A DNA stretch of 32,025 nt from Pseudomonadota bacterium (GTDB lineage: Bacteria > Pseudomonadota > Alphaproteobacteria > Rhizobiales > Xanthobacteraceae): the NCBI GenBank assembly GCA_016195095.1, contig JACQAE010000097.1, positions 1-32,025 of the forward strand, in the 5' to 3' direction. The notes beneath the pieces are model-generated. The model ran no database searches, was not told the origin of the DNA, and saw only the letters and a list, made by a program, of their open reading frames with translations. Both the position numbers and the translations under genes were made by a program. This document shows positions 1 to 7,309 of the stretch, in pieces (the first letter of the stretch is position 1; each line of letters begins with the position of its first letter).

Positions 1-13
1 GCTCTTCCGATCT
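1..13. other. Residual Illumina adapter sequence at contig end
   Basis: The first 13 bases, GCTCTTCCGATCT, are identical to the 3' end of the common Illumina TruSeq-type adapter. Genomic coding sequence for the DUF2182 protein is readable immediately after it. This is untrimmed library adapter rather than genomic sequence, and it shows that the window starts at the end of an assembled contig. Confidence 0.9.
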
Positions 14-182
14 CCGCCTGTGCCAGTGGCGCGGACGGCGCGCCCATGCCGGCGCCGGCCAGCGTGTAGGCCCAAGCCGCAAGCGACGCCATAACCAACG
101 CGATCAGCGTCGCCGCCCGCTCGCACCGCAATAGCCGCTCAAGTCCGGAAATATCGCGCTTGCGATCCATGCGGCGCACCAT
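14..182 (-). CDS. DUF2182 family predicted metal-binding membrane protein (N-terminal fragment)
   Basis: This reading frame is too short for the ORF track and runs off the contig end. The visible protein begins MVRRMDRKRDISGLERLL and continues into a hydrophobic segment, LIALVMASLAAWAYTLAGAGMG, that looks like the first membrane helix of DUF2182 proteins. That family is an integral membrane protein of unknown function that commonly lies beside DUF1326 genes. Here it follows the DUF1326 gene on the same strand after about 120 bp, which supports the call. Two start codons are possible, at 182 and 170, and neither has a clear ribosome binding site. About 55 residues are present; the rest of the gene is missing because the assembly ends. 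Confidence 0.75.
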
Positions 183-302
183 CCGGCAGGGCCGAGGCCG
201 ACCCGCGACCCGTTCCTCTCCCCAATCGCGCAAGCGGCGCCGGCGTGGCCGGGCCCGCGCCTCCTGCACGAAGAAACCGTCCCCGCCGCCGCCGGAAATG
301 CC

Positions 303-935
303 TTAAGCCGCGACGCCGGCCGGCGTCTGCTCCACGCGCGCCAGCGTGGAATGACCTTTCGCCACCTTGAACCTGATGCCGGCCAAGCTGTCGATGGTCG
401 CGTGCGCCACCTCGCCTTCGTGATGCTCGAAACCGTCGGGCATGACGACGCGAATGCGGTGTTCCGCCCCGCTGATCGGATTGCGGATCGGCTCGACATC
501 GGATTGCAGTACGCCGGGGATCGACAGGCGCGCGCGGCGCTTGGCGTAGTCGAATGTCATCTCGATCGGCGCGAAAACCGGTTCGAGCATCTTGGTGATG
601 ATGAGGCTCACAATATGGAAAAGCGTACCCTCCGCCGAGTGTTTTCCCGACATGATCTGGAACAGGGCATCGCGCTGTTCTGACGTGGCGCGCGCGTCGA
701 CGATGGGCTGCAGCGTCCCGTTGCCCTCATGTAGGGGGCCTGGAAAATCGATGGTGACAACAAATGAAATCCCATCGAGTTTCACCTTGCCGAAATGGCC
801 GCTGGTGACATGCATGGCCATCAGGCCCTTGCACGTGCCGTGCGTGGGAGCCGCGTTGAAGTCGCACGGGCAACCATAATCGCAGTTACAATTCTTCAGC
901 CATTCGCCCTTCAGGCGCCAATCGGTCGCCGCCAT
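303..935 (-). CDS. DUF1326 domain-containing protein
   Basis: A 210-residue protein with the hallmark N-terminal cysteine cluster of DUF1326, WLKNCNCDYGCPCDF at about residues 12-26, followed by a GTCKG motif. The biochemical role of the family is unknown; the closely spaced cysteines suggest metal binding, which is an inference. The full length and the conserved MTFDYAKRRARLSIPG-type core indicate an intact gene. A good ribosome binding site, AAGGAAAGG, lies just upstream of the ATG at 935. A DUF2182 membrane protein gene follows on the same strand, a pairing known in many proteobacteria, so the two probably form one transcription unit driven from the 936-1277 intergenic region. Confidence 0.88.
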   Translation of the reverse strand: MAATDWRLKGEWLKNCNCDYGCPCDFNAAPTHGTCKGLMAMHVTSGHFGKVKLDGISFVVTIDFPGPLHEGNGTLQPIVDARATSEQRDALFQIMSGKHSAEGTLFHIVSLIITKMLEPVFAPIEMTFDYAKRRARLSIPGVLQSDVEPIRNPISGAEHRIRVVMPDGFEHHEGEVAHATIDSLAGIRFKVAKGHSTLARVEQTPAGVAA

Positions 936-1277
936 GATGCTACCCTTTCCTTAAATTGGGAAAAATGATTGTCGTGGTCCGCGGTAATCTCCATCGCCTC
1001 TCGCATTCATCGGCGCACGCAACAATGCCCTGCTTTTTCGGCAAATTGGAAATTGCGATCACGGCATTTCCACCCGCACCGCCGGCCGTCGTCACGGCGC
1101 GGCGCCGACGCCTTGATGCAAATCGCGCAAAGGTGCGGTGCAATTTCGCACCCGCACCCAACCGACGCGTTTCGTGGGGACCAACAACGGCAAACACCTT
1201 AGCGCCGGCGCGCCGAGCTTGGCGAGTAGCGCACGATTTGACGGCAAAACCGTGTCCGCACCGCGTAAAATTCCTTG
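936..1277. other. 342-bp intergenic region without a gene
   Basis: This lies between the broken M20 gene and the DUF1326 gene, both on the minus strand. It is locally more AT-rich than the coding DNA next to the DUF1326 start. It holds the DUF1326 ribosome binding site, presumably its promoter, and one short hairpin listed separately. The overlapping ORF-track entries on both strands have no recognisable domains and look like chance frames. No convincing -35/-10 pair was identified. Confidence 0.6.
1132..1152 (-). terminator. Possible weak terminator hairpin downstream of M20 gene
   Basis: GGTGCG and CGCACC pair across a 9-base loop. On the minus strand the stem is followed by a short TTT before GC-rich sequence. 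It lies about 125 bp past the stop of the M20 gene. The stem is short and the T tract is poor, so this is only a possible terminator. Confidence 0.25.
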
Positions 1278-2520
1278 CTACGCCAGTGCCGCCAGCACGC
1301 GCGCCCACGACCGCGTGCCCTTATGGAAACTCGTGAGGTCATATTTTTCATTGGGCGAATGAATGCGGTCGTCGTCGAGGCCAAAGCCGATCAGCAGCGT
1401 ATCCATTCCCAGGAGGCGCTTGAAATCGGCGACCACGGGGATCGACGCGCCCGATCCGATCAGCAACGCCGGCCGGCCCCACTCCTCGCCGAGTGCCGCG
1501 CGCGCGGCGGCAAGCTGCGGCATCGACCAGTCGAGCGCCACCGCCGGCGCGCCGGCATGGCTCGTGAACGCCGCGCTGCAATCGGCCGGCAGGCGCGCGC
1601 GCACGAAACCGCGAAACGCGGCGCGGATGTTCTCGGGCTCCTGGCCACCGACAAGGCGGAACGATATCTTGGCCGCGGCCTGCGCGGGAATGACCGTCTT
1701 CGATCCCTGCCCGGCATAGCCGCCCCAGATGCCGTTGACGTCGCAGGTCGGGCGCGACGACAATTGTTCCATCAACGTGCGGTCCGTCTCGCCGGCCGGC
1801 ACCGACAGGCCGACCTGGCCGAGAAACCCCTGCGGCGTGAAATCAAGCACCGCCCATTGCCGCTTGATATCATCGGGCAATTCCTTGACGCCGTCATAAA
1901 AACCCGGAATGACGATACGCCCATTGTCGTCATGGATGGCGCCGAGAATGCGGGTCAGCACGCGGATGGGGTTTTGCGCCGCGCCGCCAAACATGCCGCT
2001 CGACGAAGGGCAGAATGTTCTTCGAGCCGCACTCCTCCTCGCCCTCGATCATCGCCGTCACCGCCACCGGCAGCGCGCCGGCAACCGCCTGCCAAGCGCG
2101 GCAGGCCTCGATGAAGGTCATCACCTGGCCTTTATCGTCGGCCGCTCCGCGCGCGACGATCGCCTTGCGGCCGTTGGGCAAGGTCGCGATGCGCGGCTCG
2201 AACGGCGGCGTCTGCCACAGTTCCAGCGGATCGACCGGCTGGACGTCGTAATGGCCGTAGAACAGCACCCGCTTGCCGCCACCGCCATTGGCATGCGCCA
2301 GCATGATGGGATGGCCGGCGGTCGCGTGGACGTCGGCGGCAAAGCCAAGCCCGGCCAGTTCGCGCGCGATGTGCTCGGCGGCGGTACGGCAATGCGGCGC
2401 ATAGGCCGCGTCGGTCGATATCGATTGTATGCGCAGGAGCGCGAATAGGCGCTCAAGGCTGGCGTCAAGGTCGCGATCGATGCGGTCAAGAACGGCGGGC
2501 AGCGCGGCGGTGGGTGTCAT
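1278..2520 (-). pseudogene. M20 family dipeptidase, interrupted by an internal deletion and frameshift
   Basis: Two ORFs in different frames make up one M20 metallopeptidase. The N-terminal part, starting MTPTAALPAVLDRI at 2520, has the zinc and catalytic motifs FYGHYDVQP, GAADDKG and MIEGEEECGS. The C-terminal part resumes at SGMFGGAAQNPIRV and runs to the usual end, with the GSGASIP and HSPNEKYD motifs. At about 1998-2001 the first frame (FVE) passes directly to the second (SGMFGG). By comparison with the family roughly 50 residues are missing, including the VCDTGMW segment with a zinc-ligand aspartate. The reading frame also shifts, so the first ORF ends soon after in unrelated sequence. 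The start lies 4 bp after the stop of the HerA-like gene, so the two are co-transcribed. It is either a real pseudogene or an assembly or consensus error. Confidence 0.85.
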
Positions 2521-2524
2521 GGTG

Positions 2525-4123
2525 CTAGCGCCGCAGGATGCCGCCGAGCGTGCCGCGCAGGATGGCACGCCCAATCGTGCCCCCGGTCTTGCCGCCGAGC
2601 GATTTGCCAAGGTCGGCGGCAATCTGCCCGGCGACGCGATTGGCGACGCTGCGGGTGACTTCGCGCGCGATGCGCTGGCCGGTGGTCAGCCGCGCGCCGC
2701 GCGCGCGGCTGGTGCCGAAGATGCCGCCGAACACGGCGCCGATCCTCGCCAGGATACCGCCATTGGCCGCCTCCGCGCCCGGCGCCTGCGGCGCGGAACC
2801 GTCGGCCGGCGGCGGCGTAACCGTCGCGCGACCCTCCTTGACGCGCTTCTGTAGAACCTCGTAGGCGGACTCGGAATCGACCGCCGTGTCGTACTTGCCC
2901 TTCACCACGCTTCGCGCGATCACCGCGCGACGCTCCGGCTCGCTCACTGGGCCCACCCGCGCACAGGGCGGGCGCACCATGCAGCGCTCGACCATCGAGG
3001 GCGTGCCGTTGCCTTCGAGAAAGGATACCAGCGCCTCGCCCTTGCCGAGTTCGGTGATCACCTGCGCGGTATCGAGCGCGGGGTTGGGACGGAATGTTTC
3101 GGCGGCGGCGCGCACGGCCTTCTGGTCGCGCGGCGTGAATGCGCGCAATGCGTGCTGCACGCGGTTGCCGAGTTGCGCCAGCACGCGGTCGGGCACGTCG
3201 AGCGGGTTCTGGGTGACGAAGAACACGCCGACGCCCTTGGAACGGATCAGCCGCACCACCTGCTCGATCTTTTCGAGCAGCGCCTTGGGCGCCTCATTGA
3301 AAAGCAGGTGCGCCTCGTCGAAAAAGAACACGAGCTTGGGCTTGTCGGGATCGCCCACTTCCGGCAATTCCTCAAACAGTTCCGCGAGCAGCCATAACAG
3401 GAAGGTCGCATAGAGCCGTGGATTTTCCATCAGCTTGTCGGCCGCGAGAATATTGATGACGCCGCGGCCGCTTGAATCGACGCGCATGAAGTCCTTGAGC
3501 ACCAGCGCCGGCTCGCCGAAGAACTTCGTGCCTCCCTGGTTTTCGATGACCAGGAGCGCGCGCTGGATCGTCCCCACCGTCTGCCTGGATATATTGCCGT
3601 AGAGCGCGGTCAGCTCCGAGGCATGTTCGGCGACCAGCGCCAATACCGCGCGCAGGTCCTTGAGGTCGAGAAGCAGCAGGCCCTGCTCGTCGGCGACGCG
3701 GAACGCGATATTGAGAACGCCCTCCTGCACCTCATTGAGGTCCATGAGCCGCGCCAGCAGGAGCGGCCCCATTTCCGAAATGGTGGCACGCACCGGGTGG
3801 CCCTGCTCGCCGAAAATGTCCCAGAAAATGACGGGAAATTCATCGACCTGGTAAGCGAAGCCCAGTTCCTTCGCGCGTTTGACGAACGGTTCCTTGGCCT
3901 CGCCGATGGCGGCGATGCCGGAGAGGTCGCTCTTGATGTCGGCGGCGAAGACCGGCACGCCGGCGCGCGAGAAACCCTCCGCAAGCACTTGCAACGTCAC
4001 GGTCTTGCCGGTCCCCGTGGCACCGGTCACCAGCCCGTGCCGATTGGCCAGGCGCAGCGCAAGGGATTCGCGCTTGGCGCCGCCGCCGACATAGATAAGT
4101 CCGTCCTTGTCGAGTTCCGCCAT
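2525..4123 (-). CDS. HerA-like ATPase, DUF853 family
   Basis: A 532-residue P-loop ATPase of the DUF853/HerA-like helicase family, related to E. coli YjgR. The Walker A motif GATGTGKT is at residues 34-41 and the Walker B is [11 protein letters not shown] in the middle of the protein. The segment [21 protein letters not shown] is typical of the HerA/FtsK-like motor fold. The family role is not established, although DNA translocation or processing is often suggested. The C-terminal roughly 70 residues are Gly/Ala/Arg-rich and end in a basic [17 protein letters not shown]-like tail, which is common in this family. I prefer the ATG at 4123 to the TTG one codon upstream because GAAGGG lies at a suitable distance. 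It is the first gene of an operon with the M20 gene. Confidence 0.92.
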   Translation of the reverse strand: MAELDKDGLIYVGGGAKRESLALRLANRHGLVTGATGTGKTVTLQVLAEGFSRAGVPVFAADIKSDLSGIAAIGEAKEPFVKRAKELGFAYQVDEFPVIFWDIFGEQGHPVRATISEMGPLLLARLMDLNEVQEGVLNIAFRVADEQGLLLLDLKDLRAVLALVAEHASELTALYGNISRQTVGTIQRALLVIENQGGTKFFGEPALVLKDFMRVDSSGRGVINILAADKLMENPRLYATFLLWLLAELFEELPEVGDPDKPKLVFFFDEAHLLFNEAPKALLEKIEQVVRLIRSKGVGVFFVTQNPLDVPDRVLAQLGNRVQHALRAFTPRDQKAVRAAAETFRPNPALDTAQVITELGKGEALVSFLEGNGTPSMVERCMVRPPCARVGPVSEPERRAVIARSVVKGKYDTAVDSESAYEVLQKRVKEGRATVTPPPADGSAPQAPGAEAANGGILARIGAVFGGIFGTSRARGARLTTGQRIAREVTRSVANRVAGQIAADLGKSLGGKTGGTIGRAILRGTLGGILRR

Positions 4124-4242
4124 CAATCATGCCCTTCGCCATGCACGCCAGCGCCGTGACGGAGATGGGCCACGGCGGCGCCCGCTGACAATTTTGTCTT
4201 AGCATAGCGCCTGTGGCCACGCGCGCATACCGCGATGCACGC

Positions 4243-4260
4243 GGCTTGCTCGAGCAAGCC
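4243..4260. promoter_or_regulatory. Perfect 18-bp palindrome in divergent promoter region
   Basis: GGCTTGCTCGAGCAAGCC is fully self-complementary with no spacer. It lies between the divergently transcribed HerA-like gene and the DUF2267-like gene. A symmetric site in this position is a plausible operator for a dimeric regulator acting on one or both genes. This is inference from position and symmetry only. Confidence 0.4.
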
Positions 4261-4281
4261 CGCGCGGCAAATCGTGTTTTT

Positions 4282-4324
4282 CCGGCAACGTCGCCACGTT
4301 GAATCACATTGGCGTGGTTGCCGG
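4282..4324 (+). promoter_or_regulatory. Long imperfect hairpin upstream of DUF2267-like gene
   Basis: CCGGCAAC (4282-4289) pairs with GTTGCCGG (4317-4324), and inside it CACG pairs with CGTG around a 14-base loop, with a 5-base bulge on one side. It lies about 100 bp before the start of the plus-strand gene and could form in its leader RNA or act as DNA. Its function is unknown. Confidence 0.35.
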
Positions 4325-4425
4325 CGTTGCCCCGCACGGCGTTTAACGCTATCAATTCCATTGGGTCTGAGAAATTTGTCGGTTTTGCGAAGAACCCGCC
4401 GTTGAGAGCGGGAAGCGAGGGGGCG

Positions 4426-4785
4426 ATGAACGAACTGATCGATCGCATCGTCGCCAGTATCGGCGTCGATCGCGCCATTGCCGAAAGCGCTGTCGGCATT
4501 ATTCTCGATTTTCTCTGCCGGGAAGGTCCCACGGACAAGGTTGAGGCGTTGATCGACCGCCTTGCCGGCGCGCGCGCCCTCATGGACGCGGCACGCGCCG
4601 GCGGCGACGGCGGCTCCGGCGGCGGGATCATGGCGGTCGGTGCCCGACTCATGGGTATCGGGCTTGGCATGGGTGACATCCAGGGCGTCACGCGCGAAGT
4701 CATCGCGCATGCGCGGCAAGCCGCTGGCGAGGATGCGGTCGGTGAGATCGTGGGGGCGATTCCAGGTCTTGGCCAGTTCGTCTGA
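4426..4785 (+). CDS. Small DUF2267-like conserved protein
   Basis: A 119-residue protein beginning MNELIDRIVASIGVDRAIAESAVG. The N-terminal half is helical and resembles DUF2267-type or DUF2780-like small proteins (VDRAIAESAVGIILDFL). A Gly-rich linker (GGDGGSGGG) follows, then a conserved tail, GDIQGVTREVIAHARQAAGEDAVGEIVGAIPGLGQFV. Similar small proteins are widespread in Hyphomicrobiales; the function is unknown. I chose the ATG at 4426 over the ORF-track start at 4309 because a purine-rich ribosome binding site (GCGAGGGGG) precedes it and similarity begins there. It reads divergently from the HerA-like gene. The family assignment is tentative. Confidence 0.75.
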   Translation: MNELIDRIVASIGVDRAIAESAVGIILDFLCREGPTDKVEALIDRLAGARALMDAARAGGDGGSGGGIMAVGARLMGIGLGMGDIQGVTREVIAHARQAAGEDAVGEIVGAIPGLGQFV

Positions 4786-4948
4786 GGCGCATGGCGCTCG
4801 CGGTCAATAGCGGGCGCCGTGGCGATCGGTATTGTTGCATGTTTCGTGGCGAGCTGGTGTCGACGTCCGGTGAAAATGGTCTGCGAGGCGGGTCGCGCGG
4901 GCGGTGCGGCTCACGCAACCGGGAATGGCGTGCGGAAAGGAGGCCGGC

Positions 4949-5356
4949 ATGAGCTACTCGATTGACGGCCTTGCCGCGCTTGGCGCCAACGTCACCCGCA
5001 TGCTCAAATCGGTCGGCATTCGCACCACCGGCAAGCTGCTCGAAGCGGCCAAAAATCCCAGGGGGCGCAAGGCCTTGTCCTCGGCGACCGGCTTTGACGA
5101 GGCGCAACTGCTGCGCTGGGCCAACCTTGCCGACCGCATGCGCATTCCCGGCGTCGGCGAACCCTATGCCGAACTCATGCGCGCGGCCGGCGTCGAGACG
5201 ATAAAGGAACTCACCTGCCGCAATCCCGCCAACCTCGCCAAGAAGATGTCGGACGCCAATTCCAAGCGCCGGTTGGTGCGCTCGTTGCCGTCGTCGCGGA
5301 TCATTGCCCGCTGGATCGAGGATGCCAAGAAACTGCCGCCGAAAATTTCCTATTGA
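4949..5356 (+). CDS. DUF4332 domain-containing protein
   Basis: A 135-residue protein that matches the DUF4332 family, made of two helix-hairpin-helix-like units. The first is seen at LKSVGIRTTGKLLEAAKNPRGRKAL and the second at IPGVGEPYAELMRAAGVETIKEL. Such repeats resemble non-specific DNA-binding modules, but no activity is known for the family. The start at 4949 is favoured over the ORF-track start at 4904 because an almost ideal ribosome binding site, GGAAAGGAGG, sits five bases upstream. It is followed after about 80 bp by folP on the same strand and may be co-transcribed with the folate genes. Confidence 0.87.
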   Translation: MSYSIDGLAALGANVTRMLKSVGIRTTGKLLEAAKNPRGRKALSSATGFDEAQLLRWANLADRMRIPGVGEPYAELMRAAGVETIKELTCRNPANLAKKMSDANSKRRLVRSLPSSRIIARWIEDAKKLPPKISY

Positions 5357-5434
5357 CCGCCGTCGCCGCGCCGCCAACACGGCAAGGCAGCGCGAGCGCT
5401 CGACAATCCGCACGAACGACGCCAGGCGCGCCCG

Positions 5435-6304
5435 ATGATCGCCCGTGACGCTCCCGTTGCACGCGGCCCACGCGCGACGCCGGCCGCGAACGCGGCCGAC
5501 CTGCCGGATTTGCTCGCGCGCCGCCGACCTCTGGTCATGGGAATTCTCAATGTCACGCCCGATTCCTTCTCCGACGGCGGACAATTCCTCAACGCGCACG
5601 CCGCCCTCGCCCATGCCCGCGCCATGGTCGCGGCCGGCGCCGACCTGATCGATGCCGGCGCGGAATCGACCCGCCCCTATGGCGACGCGCAGCCGGTGCC
5701 GGGCGCCACCGAGAAGGCGCGCCTCGCCGGCGTCCTGCCCGACCTGGTCGCGCTCGGCGTGCCGGTTTCCCTCGACACGATGAAATCCGAAATCGCCCAA
5801 TGGGCACTCGACCATGGCGCCGCCATCATCAACGACGTCTGGGGCCTGCAGCGCGACCCCGGCATGGCGGCGCTCGCCGCGCGGCGCGGCGTGCCGGTGA
5901 TCGTCATGCACAACCGCGAGCGCGCCGAGGCCGATATCGATATCATGGCCGACATGGAGGCCTTTTTTGCCCGCTCGCTCGATATCGCCGAGCGTGCCGG
6001 GATGGCGCGCGCGCGCATCGTGCTCGATCCCGGCATCGGCTTTGGCAAGACGCCGCAACAGAGCATGATCGCGCTCGCGCAGCTTGCGCGTCTGCGTCGG
6101 TTCGGCCTGCCGATCTTGGTTGGGGCGTCGCGCAAGCGCTTCATCGCCTCCGTCAGCCCCGCGCCGCCGCGCGAGCGCATCGGCGGCTCCATCGCCGCCG
6201 CACTGCTCGCGGCCACGAATGGCGCCGACATCCTGCGCGTGCACGATGTCGGCGAAACGCTGCAGGCGCTGCGCGTGAACGATGCGATCCGGGGGTGTCA
6301 ATGA
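5435..6304 (+). CDS. folP: Dihydropteroate synthase
   Basis: A 289-residue dihydropteroate synthase, which condenses 6-hydroxymethyl-dihydropterin pyrophosphate with p-aminobenzoate in folate synthesis; the fold is a TIM barrel in the cytoplasm. Family signatures are all present: MGILNVTPDSFSDGG near residue 35, DAGAESTRPY, NDVWG, LDPGIGFGKT and LVGASRKRF. The usual GGESTRP loop here reads GAESTRP, a minor change. About 30 residues precede the first signature, slightly longer than the minimal family length. The stop codon overlaps the folB start as ATGA, showing tight translational coupling in a folP-folB-folK operon. Confidence 0.96.
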   Translation: MIARDAPVARGPRATPAANAADLPDLLARRRPLVMGILNVTPDSFSDGGQFLNAHAALAHARAMVAAGADLIDAGAESTRPYGDAQPVPGATEKARLAGVLPDLVALGVPVSLDTMKSEIAQWALDHGAAIINDVWGLQRDPGMAALAARRGVPVIVMHNRERAEADIDIMADMEAFFARSLDIAERAGMARARIVLDPGIGFGKTPQQSMIALAQLARLRRFGLPILVGASRKRFIASVSPAPPRERIGGSIAAALLAATNGADILRVHDVGETLQALRVNDAIRGCQ

Positions 6305-6690
6305 GCGCCAGGCTCGATACGATCTTCCTGCGCGGGCTCATCATCCATGCGCATCATGGCGTCATGACACACGAGCAGAAAGTGGGCCAGCGTTTCGAGA
6401 TCGACATTGAACTGTCGATCGACCTTGCCTCCGCCGCGCGCAGCGACAAGCTCGCCGACACCGTCTCCTATAGCGCGATCGCCGAGGCCGCGACCCGCGC
6501 CTTCACCGCACGCGACTTCCGCCTGGTCGAGGCGGCCGCCGGGGCGGTCGCCGACGCCATCCTGCGCAAGTTCTCCCCCGCCACCGCCGTCACGGTCACC
6601 GTGCACAAGCCGCACGCGCCGATCGCGGCCATTTTTCGCGATGTGGGCGTGTGTCTATCGCGCACGCGCGCGGACCGGGGTCATGGCTGA
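6301..6690 (+). CDS. folB: Dihydroneopterin aldolase
   Basis: A 129-residue FolB-type protein that converts 7,8-dihydroneopterin to 6-hydroxymethyl-dihydropterin and glycolaldehyde. The family pattern is visible in FLRGLIIHAHHGVMTHEQKVGQRFEID at the N terminus, DTVSYSAIAE in the middle and VTVTVHKPHAPI near the end. The length is normal for the family. The start ATG overlaps the folP stop by four bases and the end overlaps the folK start by eight bases, so it is the middle gene of a compact folate operon. The frame is embedded in a longer ORF-track entry (5800-6690) whose upstream part is only a shadow of folP. Confidence 0.95.
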   Translation: MSARLDTIFLRGLIIHAHHGVMTHEQKVGQRFEIDIELSIDLASAARSDKLADTVSYSAIAEAATRAFTARDFRLVEAAAGAVADAILRKFSPATAVTVTVHKPHAPIAAIFRDVGVCLSRTRADRGHG

Positions 6691-7168
6691 GGCGCTCATC
6701 GCGCTCGGCGGCAATCTGGGCGACGCCAGAACGGCCATCGCGCAAGCGATCGAGGCGCTGTGCGCGGAGCCTCACACGCGACTGCGCGCGCGTTCGTCGG
6801 ACTATCGCACGCCGCCCTGGGGGGTCGTCGATCAGCCGGCCTTCGTCAATTGCGCCATTGCCGTGGAAACCTCGCTATCGCCGCGCGAATTGCTGGCGCA
6901 CGCGCTTGGCGTCGAGCGCCGGCTCGGGCGCGAGCGCGGGCGCGGGCAGCGCTTTGGGCCGCGGGTGATCGATATCGACCTCATCGCCTATGACGATCTG
7001 CGTTGCCTGGAGCCCGACCTGCAATTGCCGCATCCGCGCCTGTTCGAGCGCGCCTTCGTGCTCATTCCCCTGGCCGAGATCGCGCCTGCGCGCATGATTT
7101 CCGGCAGGCAAATCCGCGCGGCGGCGCGAGCGGCCGATGGCAGTGGGATTGTGCGCCTGCCCGACTGA
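6683..7168 (+). CDS. folK: 2-amino-4-hydroxy-6-hydroxymethyldihydropteridine diphosphokinase
   Basis: A 161-residue HPPK, which transfers pyrophosphate from ATP to 6-hydroxymethyl-dihydropterin to make the FolP substrate. Signatures seen are ALIALGGNLGD at the N terminus, SSDYRTPPWG, QPAFVNCAIAVET, and the metal- and ATP-binding stretch RFGPRVIDIDLI, followed by LPHPRLFERAFVLIPLAEI. The start ATG at 6683 lies inside the end of folB, continuing the overlap pattern of the operon. Together with FolP and FolB this covers three consecutive steps of dihydropteroate synthesis; FolE and FolC are not in the window. Confidence 0.96.
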   Translation: MAEALIALGGNLGDARTAIAQAIEALCAEPHTRLRARSSDYRTPPWGVVDQPAFVNCAIAVETSLSPRELLAHALGVERRLGRERGRGQRFGPRVIDIDLIAYDDLRCLEPDLQLPHPRLFERAFVLIPLAEIAPARMISGRQIRAAARAADGSGIVRLPD

Positions 7169-7309
7169 GGACATTGACCCAAACTGGACGCCGGCTGCCG
7201 CGACGCACGCGCGTCGCCATCCTCGAGCCGGGGCGAGCGGCGCGCCGGCGCCGACCGGCGGTGCCATCGCGTGATTGGCGTCGCCGCCGTCCCATGGCAT
7301 GGAAGAGGC

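Noticed and set aside
4700-6301. 533-residue minus-strand ORF antisense to folP
   Set aside because: Its composition is His/Arg/Gly-rich with no domain, and it lies opposite DUF4332 and folP, which have clear family motifs. It is a shadow frame of high-GC coding DNA.
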